Origin: DASXRU01 sp039933315 | GTDB taxonomy: Bacteria; Acidobacteriota; Blastocatellia; Pyrinomonadales; Pyrinomonadaceae | DNA length: 22,480 nt | NCBI GenBank assembly: GCA_039933315.1 | Contig: JBDTOI010000057.1 | Coordinates: 1-22,480, forward strand | Direction of reading: 5' to 3' | Part shown: positions 1-5,728 of the stretch, piece after piece | Numbering within the stretch: the first letter of the stretch is position 1 | How the letters are laid out: every line of letters begins with the position of its first letter | The notes under the pieces: generated by a model | The model's input: only the letters and a program-made list of their open reading frames with translations | Database searches by the model: none | What the model was told of the DNA's origin: nothing | Position numbers and translations under genes: made by a program

Positions 1-60
1 CCCAGGGTAGCCGAAGCGGCAACCCTGGGCTGGAGGACACAACCCCGTTGGGGTTGGAAC
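1..60. repeat. Intergenic palindromic repeat at window edge
   Basis: Two inverted repeats lie side by side just downstream of the stop codon of the secreted protein gene at 70-1032. The first pairs CCCAGGGT (1-8) with ACCCTGGG (22-29). The second pairs CAACCCC (41-47) with GGGGTTG (51-57). The two-hairpins-plus-linker layout resembles the composites near the transposase at 4607-5530, but the sequence differs. The element probably continues beyond the window edge. It may also act as a transcript end for the minus-strand gene, though no T-run is visible. Confidence 0.5.
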
Positions 61-69
61 GTTGTGAAT

Positions 70-1032
70 TTAAGGCATGGGCGGGTCAACTTTTTTCGGT
101 GCATCCGGCGCTGGTGTGCTACCAGGCGAGCCGGGCACAATGGTGGCGGTGTAAATCAATTTGCGCCTCGTCGTACCGCGACCGTCATTGCTGGGCACCT
201 CTTTGATTCTCTCCAGCGTGATTTTGAAGCCGCTTTCTTTCGAGCCGTTTGTGACCGCGCCGCGCCACGTGTGAAGGCCGGCGGCACCCGCGAGAGCGAG
301 CTCCTTTGCCTTATCCATCTCCTTGCTCTTGCGCGCGGCCTCGTCCACGGCCGTACCAGTTTCCGGATCCACTCCACCTCCACCTATTTCAGGTTCGACC
401 ACGAGTTCCATGCCAAAAGTGGCTTTGTTGGCGCTTTCGCCGGCGCTGGCCGGATCGTCGTTGGGCGTGATGGCCAAAGGAGTAGTGGGCGTGAAAAAGA
501 AGGTGCCGTTGTAACAGTCAACCGAGGTAGTTCTATCGCCCCCGCGGACAGAATCGGTAGCACACTTGCCTTTGAGCCTGGGGGTAATTCGCACAGTCAT
601 TCTCAAACCTTCAGCCGTCTTCGAGTATTCAGGCACTGAAACAAAGACATCAGCGCCCTCCAGCTTGCCGGAAAAACTGCTGTTGGCTTCATGACCATCG
701 GCCCCCATGTTCGCCCCTCTCAGCAAACCGTTGTACGAGACTGAGCCGGTGACAGTAGCTGCCGGGGCGTTTGGCAAATCGGAAAACTCCGCATTGCCTG
801 TTTCATTTGTGGCTATCTTTACCCAGCGATTCGCCTGGAACTCGATTATGAGTTTCCCTTCCACGTTACCCTCGTCGGTTGTGCCCATGAAGGTTTCTTC
901 GTAAAAGCCTTCGACCATGATCCGCGCAGCCGCAGGTTTGGCGGCCGGCGCTGGTTTACGTTTTGGCTGAGCCGAAGCAGTGAGCGAAACGCAGCTTAAG
1001 ATCAAGCAGAGAAAAAGAAGCTTGTAATTCAT
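70..1032 (-). CDS. Secreted hypothetical protein
   Basis: I do not recognise this 320-residue protein. Residues 1-21 form a clear signal peptide (hydrophobic LLFLCLILSCVSLTASA, cleavage expected before Q22), followed by a Lys/Pro/Ala-rich linker. The body (about 38-200) is rich in beta-type segments, with two Cys around residues 157 and 173 that could form a disulfide outside the cytoplasm. A Gly/acidic patch follows at about 217-230, then a second segment, and a Pro-rich tail ends the protein. The start is well supported: GGAGGTGA lies 4 bases upstream of the ATG, and a perfect TATAAT lies just before that. The gene is probably transcribed alone. Periplasmic or cell-surface location is inferred; no enzymatic motif was seen. 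Confidence 0.8.
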   Translation of the reverse strand: MNYKLLFLCLILSCVSLTASAQPKRKPAPAAKPAAARIMVEGFYEETFMGTTDEGNVEGKLIIEFQANRWVKIATNETGNAEFSDLPNAPAATVTGSVSYNGLLRGANMGADGHEANSSFSGKLEGADVFVSVPEYSKTAEGLRMTVRITPRLKGKCATDSVRGGDRTTSVDCYNGTFFFTPTTPLAITPNDDPASAGESANKATFGMELVVEPEIGGGGVDPETGTAVDEAARKSKEMDKAKELALAGAAGLHTWRGAVTNGSKESGFKITLERIKEVPSNDGRGTTRRKLIYTATIVPGSPGSTPAPDAPKKVDPPMP

Positions 1033-1052
1033 GAGGTCACCTCCGGGACGGG

Positions 1053-1083
1053 ATTATAGCTCTGAAGGTGGCTGGTATCGCAA
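1053..1083 (-). promoter_or_regulatory. Putative sigma70-type promoter for the gene at 70-1032
   Basis: On the minus strand a perfect TATAAT (plus positions 1053-1058) lies about 20 bases before the ATG. A weak -35 candidate, TTGCGA (1078-1083), is 19 bases upstream. The spacer is longer than ideal, so the -10 box is the main evidence. Confidence 0.4.
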
Positions 1084-1121
1084 GGCTTGAGCGCCGACAA
1101 GCTGGGGTCGGAGTGCTCAAA

Positions 1122-1162
1122 TGAAATAAAAAGACGTGCGGAAGGCCAGAGACTTCCGCACG
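1122..1162 (-). terminator. Rho-independent terminator of the esterase gene
   Basis: Read on the minus strand, a perfect 10-bp stem CGTGCGGAAG / CTTCCGCACG (1153-1162 with 1135-1144) with an 8-base loop is followed at once by TCTTTTTATTTC. This is a textbook intrinsic terminator about 140 bases downstream of the esterase stop codon. It also shields the next minus-strand gene (70-1032) from read-through. A weaker inverted repeat, AGACTGT/ACAGTCT (1264-1270 with 1294-1300), touches the esterase stop codon. Confidence 0.75.
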
Positions 1163-1299
1163 CCGGCCGGCATTGGCGGAACTATTCACTCGGCACTCAG
1201 CCTACCCGTGTCGAATGAAAGGAGCCCACCTTGTCCGCCATGCCAGTTCCCATGCCAGTTTATAGACTGTTGCGCCCCCCCGGCGATCGCTCGACAGTC

Positions 1300-2604
1300 T
1301 TATTGGCCGCTCTTCTTAGTGGCTGCCGGCTGCGCTTTTCTGGCCGCTTCAGCCTTCAGTTTGTCGTTGGCTCTTTCATAGTTGGCGCGGAAAAGCGGGG
1401 CATTCGGGTCCTTGTTCGCATGACCCAGTGCCTGGGCTTTTTCGTAAAGCGGAGTTGCCAGGTCGATCCGGCCCGTTTTCTCATACGCTTCAGCCAGGCT
1501 GTCGTAAACGTTGGCCGAATCCGGATAGCGCTCAACGTTTAGTTTGAATACCGCGATGGCCTCTTCGTTTTGATCGCCAAAGAGGTGCTGATAACCAATC
1601 TGGTTAACCAGGGCTTCCGGCACTGGAATCGGGAAGTGGAATTTGTCCGAAAGCTTCTTGTAATGCTCATCCGCAGCCTTCAGGCCACCAACCACCGTTC
1701 CCATGTTTGGATCTCGCGGTATCTGCCAGCCGTCGTAAACCTTGCGCAAGCCGAAATAATGGCTGCGTAGAACCACGGTGCCGTGGTCCTCGTCCGGCAT
1801 CTCCTGCGCTTCCCATGCAAAACCTTTGACCTGGTTTTTAGTAAGAAGCTGCTTGAACTGATGGAACCCGTCTTCGATTGGTCCCGGTTCGTTACCCATC
1901 GACATGAAGAAGGTGGCATTAAATTCTTTGCGCGCTTTGAAAAAATCTTCCGCGCGCTTGACCACTATTTGATTGTCCCACTGGAGGGCCGGGCTTACAG
2001 CCAGATAAGAATTAAACAGCTCGGGACGCGAGATCATCGCATGGACGGCGAATAGCCCGCCCAAAGAGTGACCGGCCAGCACACGGTAGGGCCTGACGCG
2101 ATACTGCTTCTCAATTTCCGGAATTAATTCCGTCTCGATGAACTTAAGAAAGTTGTCCGCTCCGCCGGCGGTGGGAAATTGAGGGGCGCCAGTAGCTCCA
2201 GCCTGACTCGGTTTGGTCGGGCTCAAATCGCGAGTGCGATCGGTATTGGGGATGCCTACCAATATCATTTCCGACATACGACCATTGCGCGCCAGAAACT
2301 CGATCGTGCTCGAGGTGTGCGCCATGTGAGCATCGCCGTCCGTCATATAGAGTACTGGATAACCCAGCTTGTTTGTCGCGTACCCTGCCGGGGTCCGCAC
2401 GAGGATTACCCGGTCTTCGCCCAGAACAGCGGACTTGATGTTTAGCCTGGTTACGTCTCCGCCCTGGGCGAAGGCAGGCAATGAAAAGAGGGTGAACAAA
2501 ACAAAAACGCCAAAGGCGCCGATCGCCGTCCGGCGCAGGAGACGGGCGAAACTGCGCGACGCCCGGATATGGGTTGGCCGCGGAAGAGTGGCAGAGGTGT
2601 TCAT
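1300..2604 (-). CDS. Secreted alpha/beta-hydrolase (esterase D/Fes-like family) with C-terminal TPR-like tail
   Basis: The product is 434 residues. An N-terminal signal/anchor segment at about 24-46 ends in LPAFAQ. The alpha/beta-hydrolase core follows: the nucleophile elbow GHSLGG has Ser180, and DEDHGTV has the likely catalytic His274. The acidic residue may be in the GNEPG stretch near 237-241. This layout fits the putative esterase family (PF00756, COG2819), which includes siderophore and carbohydrate esterases; the substrate cannot be told. Residues from about 345 carry a tetratricopeptide-like helical pair (EAIAVFKLNVERYPDSANVYDSLAEAYEKTG spans both helices), then a Lys/Ala-rich end. 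An in-frame ATG lies 37 codons upstream (2715), but AGGAG precedes the ATG at 2604 and the signal peptide starts there, so 2604 is preferred. A strong terminator follows. Confidence 0.85.
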   Translation of the reverse strand: MNTSATLPRPTHIRASRSFARLLRRTAIGAFGVFVLFTLFSLPAFAQGGDVTRLNIKSAVLGEDRVILVRTPAGYATNKLGYPVLYMTDGDAHMAHTSSTIEFLARNGRMSEMILVGIPNTDRTRDLSPTKPSQAGATGAPQFPTAGGADNFLKFIETELIPEIEKQYRVRPYRVLAGHSLGGLFAVHAMISRPELFNSYLAVSPALQWDNQIVVKRAEDFFKARKEFNATFFMSMGNEPGPIEDGFHQFKQLLTKNQVKGFAWEAQEMPDEDHGTVVLRSHYFGLRKVYDGWQIPRDPNMGTVVGGLKAADEHYKKLSDKFHFPIPVPEALVNQIGYQHLFGDQNEEAIAVFKLNVERYPDSANVYDSLAEAYEKTGRIDLATPLYEKAQALGHANKDPNAPLFRANYERANDKLKAEAARKAQPAATKKSGQ

Positions 2605-2948
2605 TTGATTTCTCCTGGTTAGAAAAGGGCCGAGCTCGAGCCCGAGTCGAGCTAAATCAGAAAGTGACCGTGTTCCCGGTACGATGCGGTAGAAAACCGC
2701 CGGGTTGTAAGCCAATGGGGAGCGCGCTGTTGCACGGGAGTTTACGCGAGTCGATACCGGGCTGTGTTAAGAGGAAGTAAAAAAGTGTTAAGAGTTGTGA
2801 AGTATCGATCGTGGCCTAACTCAATGTTTTTGTCTCTACTCCCCCCCCAAAGGGAGGGGAATAGAGATAGGGAAATCGAAGTTACTCAAGATTCAGTTAG
2901 TAATATCTCCTGGTCTGGAGGAGAATAGATTGTGGTCTCATTGCCCTT
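2605..2948. other. Divergent intergenic region with small inverted and direct repeats
   Basis: No gene is seen here. The region separates the minus-strand esterase from the plus-strand DCC gene and must hold both promoters, though I found no convincing -35/-10 pair. Visible structure: a 7-bp hairpin AGCTCGA/TCGAGCT (2633-2653) in the esterase leader; a direct repeat GTGTTAAGAG at 2764-2773 and 2785-2794, 21 bases (two helical turns) apart; and an imperfect hairpin at 2833-2866, TCTCTACTCCCC facing a GGGGAATAGAGA arm, with no T-run on either side. Confidence 0.5.
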
Positions 2949-2961
2949 ATGGGTCTGGTAA
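2906..2961 (+). promoter_or_regulatory. Sequestered Shine-Dalgarno and 9-codon mini-ORF before the DCC gene
   Basis: GGAGGAG (2917-2923) is the best ribosome-binding site in this region, but it sits 25 bases before the ATG at 2949, too far to serve it. It is ideally placed (8 bases) for a GTG at 2932 that opens a 9-codon ORF, MVSLPLWVW, ending at 2961. The same GGAGG is paired in a 6-bp hairpin TCTCCT/AGGAGA (2906-2911 with 2919-2924). Translation of the mini-ORF could couple to the in-frame ATG at 2985. This is inference from geometry. Confidence 0.3.
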
Positions 2962-3416
2962 CCGGCGAACAAGTTGTGGGTGTTATGGTGCCTGAATCTA
3001 CTTCCAATCCGATCGTGCTTTATGATGGCGTTTGCGGGCTGTGCAATCGTTTAAACCAGTTCCTGCTGAAGCGCGATCCAGACGACCGTTTTCGCTTTGC
3101 CTCCTTGCAGAGTCAGTTTGCCGCAGATTTGCTGAAGCGGCACGGGGCGGATTCGCGGGACCTGGACACGTTTTATGTGGTCATTGACCACGGCCAACCG
3201 AACGAGAGTGTGTTGGATCGTTCTGATGGCATCATTTTCATGCTGACTCAGCTGGGGGTTCCGTGGAGTTTGGCGGGCGCGGCAAGAGTACTGCCCAAAG
3301 GTTTACGTGATGGCATTTACCGGATAGTTGCCCGCAACCGCTATCGCGTTTTTGGCAAACATGAGTCGTGCCTTCTGCCGGATCCGCTGCACCGGCATAA
3401 GTTTTTGGATGCTTGA
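2949..3416 (+). CDS. DCC-family thiol-disulfide oxidoreductase (DUF393)
   Basis: The 155-residue protein contains the family signature at about 23-34, VLYDGVCGLCNRL, with the DxxCxxC motif that names the DCC family (PF04134). Further family-like segments follow: FRFASLQS, a GIIFMLTQLG-like segment, and IYRIVARNRYRVFGKHESCLLP near the end, with a third Cys. These small thioredoxin-related proteins are usually cytosolic and of unknown substrate. The start is uncertain: neither ATG 2949 nor the in-frame ATG at 2985 has a proper Shine-Dalgarno. The conserved domain begins just after the second, so 2985 is quite possible. The gene converges with the VWFA gene on the other strand. Confidence 0.85.
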   Translation: MGLVTGEQVVGVMVPESTSNPIVLYDGVCGLCNRLNQFLLKRDPDDRFRFASLQSQFAADLLKRHGADSRDLDTFYVVIDHGQPNESVLDRSDGIIFMLTQLGVPWSLAGAARVLPKGLRDGIYRIVARNRYRVFGKHESCLLPDPLHRHKFLDA

Positions 3417-3418
3417 GA

Positions 3419-3496
3419 GTGGCACAGACTTTAGTCTGTGTCGGCGCGGGGCTTTGTGCAACTGAAGATTGGATCACAGACTGAAGTCTGTGCCAC
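3419..3496. repeat. Paired palindromic repeat, copy 1 (78 bases)
   Basis: Two 22-base ends (3419-3440 and 3475-3496) are inverted copies of each other with a single mismatch. Each is itself nearly palindromic around CACAGACTTTAGTCTGTG or its relative, so either two small hairpins or one large one can form. The 34-base middle has no similarity to the middles of the other copies (10256-10369, 10700-10759). The element starts 2 bases after the DCC stop codon, and its last base is the first base of the VWFA stop codon on the other strand. It therefore exactly fills the space between convergent genes and could act as a bidirectional transcript end. Confidence 0.85.
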
Positions 3497-4494
3497 TAGG
3501 GGTGTTTCGCAAAGTAGCCGGGGCGATACCTGAGTTTCACCTGGTCCTTCTTCAGAGCGGGATTTGTGACCTCGATCTGCATGCGGCGATAGGCGCCATC
3601 CCGCTTCTTGTTAGTGGATGAATAGGCGATCAGGTATTGGGAACGTAACTCCTGTTCGATTTGTCCGAATGCCGCTTTTAGATCTGCTTCCGTTTTTGGG
3701 AAGAAGGCACGGCCCCCGGTGCCGTCAGCGACGGCGCGCAACGGATCCTTGCTAACCCCGTCGTACCTGCTGTCGCCAATCCCGATAGCATAAATGACTG
3801 TCTCCGCATCTATGGCCTGGGCGATGGCGCTGCTGCGAGCTATACGGCTGCTGGTGTCCCAGCCATCAGTTAGCAGAATAATTGCGCGTCGCTTTTTGCC
3901 GGGCGCCCGCGCCAGTATTTCACTAACGGTGACGGTGACGGCGTCCCAGATCGCGGTAGTGCCTTCTCGCGGCACGCTCATGCCGGGCCGGTTGGCGATG
4001 CCGCTAAGCGGCCGACCTGAGCCCAGGTATGATGGCAATGCCACATCCACCCGCTCGAGGGCCTGGTAGATGCCGATCACGTTACCGGTCAGGGCCTGCT
4101 CGAGATAGGCGCGGTCGGTAAAAGGGATGATGGCGGCCTGGTCCTGTTGGGACCGCAGGATTGTTTCGATAAACGTGCGGGCCGCGCCTTTCTCCTGCGA
4201 AAGGGTGCGTTCTTCGGAGCCGCTTACGTCTATGAGGAAAGCCAGGGAAAGCGGACGATTGGTTTCGCGCTGAAAGGTAAACAACTGCTGCGCCTCGCCA
4301 TCTTCGAGGACGCGAACGTCTTCCGGGCGCAGGGTAGTGATGAAGTGACCCTGTTTGTCGGTGGCAGTAAAGAGCAGATTGGTAAGATCTGATTCGATGC
4401 GTATGACATCATCGTCCTGCGGCTCCTGAGCGAATATGCCGCAGTTTAAGCAGAAGATAAGAGCGAAGGAGATTAGATAGCGGGTTGGGTGCAT
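3496..4494 (-). CDS. Secreted VWFA-related protein, acidobacterial type
   Basis: The 332-residue product has a signal peptide at 1-22 (LISFALIFCLNCGIFAQ). A beta-rich segment follows with the typical VRVLEDGEAQQLFTF motif, then a von Willebrand A domain from about residue 80. The metal-binding MIDAS site is visible as DVSGS at 89-93, with a Thr in GTTAIWDAV and an Asp in LLTDGWD completing it. This layout matches the VWFA-related domain family found in high copy in Acidobacteria (TIGR03436). Such proteins act outside the cytoplasm, probably in metal-dependent binding of proteins or surfaces; no partner is suggested by the neighbours. No good Shine-Dalgarno precedes the ATG, but the signal peptide begins there. 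The stop codon abuts the palindromic repeat at 3419-3496. Confidence 0.9.
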   Translation of the reverse strand: MHPTRYLISFALIFCLNCGIFAQEPQDDDVIRIESDLTNLLFTATDKQGHFITTLRPEDVRVLEDGEAQQLFTFQRETNRPLSLAFLIDVSGSEERTLSQEKGAARTFIETILRSQQDQAAIIPFTDRAYLEQALTGNVIGIYQALERVDVALPSYLGSGRPLSGIANRPGMSVPREGTTAIWDAVTVTVSEILARAPGKKRRAIILLTDGWDTSSRIARSSAIAQAIDAETVIYAIGIGDSRYDGVSKDPLRAVADGTGGRAFFPKTEADLKAAFGQIEQELRSQYLIAYSSTNKKRDGAYRRMQIEVTNPALKKDQVKLRYRPGYFAKHP

Positions 4495-4606
4495 CTAAGG
4501 GATATAAGAAGACTTGTTATGCGCACGGAGTTGTCCGAGAAGAGTTTTTCCGGACGTGATAATGTTTTAAGGCGCATCAGCGCGTTTTCATATGCTCAGC
4601 GCAGCC

Positions 4607-4663
4607 AGCCGCGTTCACGCGGCTTCCCCGAAGGGTTACTAGCCCGGCCGTTTCACGGCCGGG
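4607..4663 (-). repeat. Two-hairpin REP-like composite, left copy
   Basis: Read on the minus strand this 57-base unit is: hairpin A (4643-4663, 9-bp stem with arm CCCGGCCGT and loop GAA), an 18-base linker CTAGTAACCCTTCGGGGA (4625-4642), and hairpin B (4607-4624, AGCC-GCG-TGAA-CGC-GGCT). The right copy at 5474-5530 has the same lengths and linker in the opposite orientation but different stems. The unit lies just downstream of the transposase stop codon. Confidence 0.85.
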
Positions 4664-4718
4664 TAGCTGCGGCCGAAAAACATAGCGCGCTTCAGTGTGC
4701 TTCCTTATTAGATGGGCT

Positions 4719-5144
4719 TTAGCCATCAATACTAAACCTCTCGAGCCGCTCGTATATGTTTCCGCTTGCGTGATGCTCTTTTTGATTCCGAATATACTCT
4801 ACAATCCACGGTAGATCCCTGGTGCCCAAACTTACTACACCGTAACCTTCTTGCCAATCCAACAGATGTCGATTTACCAGCTTATGATTTACGTGGTAAG
4901 AACTCGACCCTTTCAATTTCCCAATCCACTCGGCAATCAGAAGCGTAGGTGGAATCGAGACTGCCATGTGAACATGAGTTTCCGTGCCACCTACCTCGTG
5001 CACGATGACATTCTTTTCTTTCAAAGCATAGCTGCGCAAGTGTCGATGCAGGCCCTCTTCGAAGGTTTCATTGATAATAGGTAAACTCTCTTTCACCTGC
5101 CAGGTGAGATGCAGATTGATTTCAGAGTAAGCGCGAAGGGACAT
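4719..5144 (-). CDS. IS200-like HUH transposase, probable REP-associated tyrosine transposase (RAYT)
   Basis: The 141-residue protein is a Y1 transposase of the IS200/IS605 TnpA type (PF01797). The metal-binding HUH motif is HVH at 57-59. The PPTLLIAEWIGKLKGSSS segment and WQEGYGVVSLGTRD are typical of the family. The catalytic Tyr is most likely Tyr117 in EYIRNQKEHH. Length and motifs are complete, so the protein may be active. It cuts and joins single-stranded DNA at hairpins. There is no accessory tnpB and no conventional insertion-sequence end; instead the gene is surrounded by REP-like hairpins, which suggests a domesticated RAYT. AGGAGG lies 9 bases upstream of the ATG, one of the best ribosome-binding sites in the window. 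RAYT versus plain IS200 is an inference from context. Confidence 0.88.
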   Translation of the reverse strand: MSLRAYSEINLHLTWQVKESLPIINETFEEGLHRHLRSYALKEKNVIVHEVGGTETHVHMAVSIPPTLLIAEWIGKLKGSSSYHVNHKLVNRHLLDWQEGYGVVSLGTRDLPWIVEYIRNQKEHHASGNIYERLERFSIDG

Positions 5145-5728
5145 GGTTAAAGCCTCCTGTGTTGGAAGCCCGTTGAAACGGGCTGGATTTTCGTTTGAAG
5201 CGTAACTGGCGCTCGCAGGGCGGGTCTATGAAAGCCCGGGGTGAGCCGGCTGAAGCCGGCTGAAAGAAAATTGGCAAGGTGGAAAAGCGCGCTGAAAGCG
5301 CGCTTTGACTCGCGGTAGTCGGTTGGCAAGCGCTGGGTCTGGCAACCCCTTCGGGGAAGCCGTCTGAAGACGGCTCAAACTGAAGCCCGTTGAAACGGGC
5401 TTAGCACCGCCAGTAGCTAAAGCTAGCACTCAAAGCACGCTGGAAGCGCGCTCATGCCTGAGCCTGCGGTTGACCCAGCGCTAAAAGCGCTGGGCTAGTA
5501 ACCCTTCGGGGAAGCCGTCTGAAGACGGCTGGAGAACCCGCACTTGCCGCTGGCAGAACAAGTGGCCAGGAAACACTATCAACCCCGCTGAGATGAAAAC
5601 ATCGGGCCGTTGCCTTACAATGAAATAACAGTTGAATAAACGATGAAATGGAATTCGCGCTGTCCGCTCGGCAAGCGAACGTTTACTCAAACGATGATCA
5701 TTAAGAACGATTACTGACTACGTAACCA
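5145..5728. repeat. REP-like hairpin array between the transposase gene and valS
   Basis: No gene is seen. From 5167 to 5530 at least eight hairpins follow each other. Five fit AGCC-NNN-TGAA-NNN'-GGCT: 5167-5184 and 5384-5401 (CGT), 5244-5261 (GGC), 5358-5375 and 5513-5530 (GTC). Others are 5284-5306 (10-bp stem AAAGCGCGCT), a decayed copy at 5434-5452 with one mismatch, and 5474-5494 (arm CCCAGCGCT). CCCTTCGGGG occurs at 5347-5356 and 5502-5511. A 29-base direct repeat joins 5347-5375 and 5502-5530. The remaining 5531-5728 is AT-richer leader before valS, with no convincing promoter or T-box; only a small TGCC/GGCA hairpin near 5545 was noticed. Confidence 0.85.
5474..5530 (+). repeat. Two-hairpin REP-like composite, right copy
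   Basis: This 57-base unit has hairpin A (5474-5494, 9-bp arms CCCAGCGCT, loop AAA), the 18-base linker CTAGTAACCCTTCGGGGA (5495-5512), and hairpin B (5513-5530, AGCC-GTC-TGAA-GAC-GGCT). It mirrors the left copy at 4607-4663. The perfectly conserved part between the two is a 26-base inverted repeat, 4620-4645 against 5492-5517. A partial third copy, lacking the left half of hairpin A, lies at 5328-5375. Confidence 0.85.

Noticed and set aside
2605..2715. Upstream extension of the esterase to an ATG at 2715
   Set aside because: The extension has no hydrophobic leader or Shine-Dalgarno, whereas AGGAG and the signal segment support the start at 2604.
2833..2866. Terminator hairpin
   Set aside because: The stem is imperfect, there is no T-run on either strand, and it lies between divergent genes where no transcript should end.
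5167..5530. CRISPR array
   Set aside because: The repeats are self-complementary hairpins with differing stems and irregular spacing, and no cas genes are present.
4607..5530. Complete IS200/IS605 insertion sequence
   Set aside because: No tnpB and no standard left and right end signals can be identified; the repeated hairpins on both sides fit a RAYT/REP arrangement better.
5531..5728. T-box or other riboswitch before valS
   Set aside because: No T-box sequence, specifier stem or antiterminator was found; only a minor hairpin is visible.
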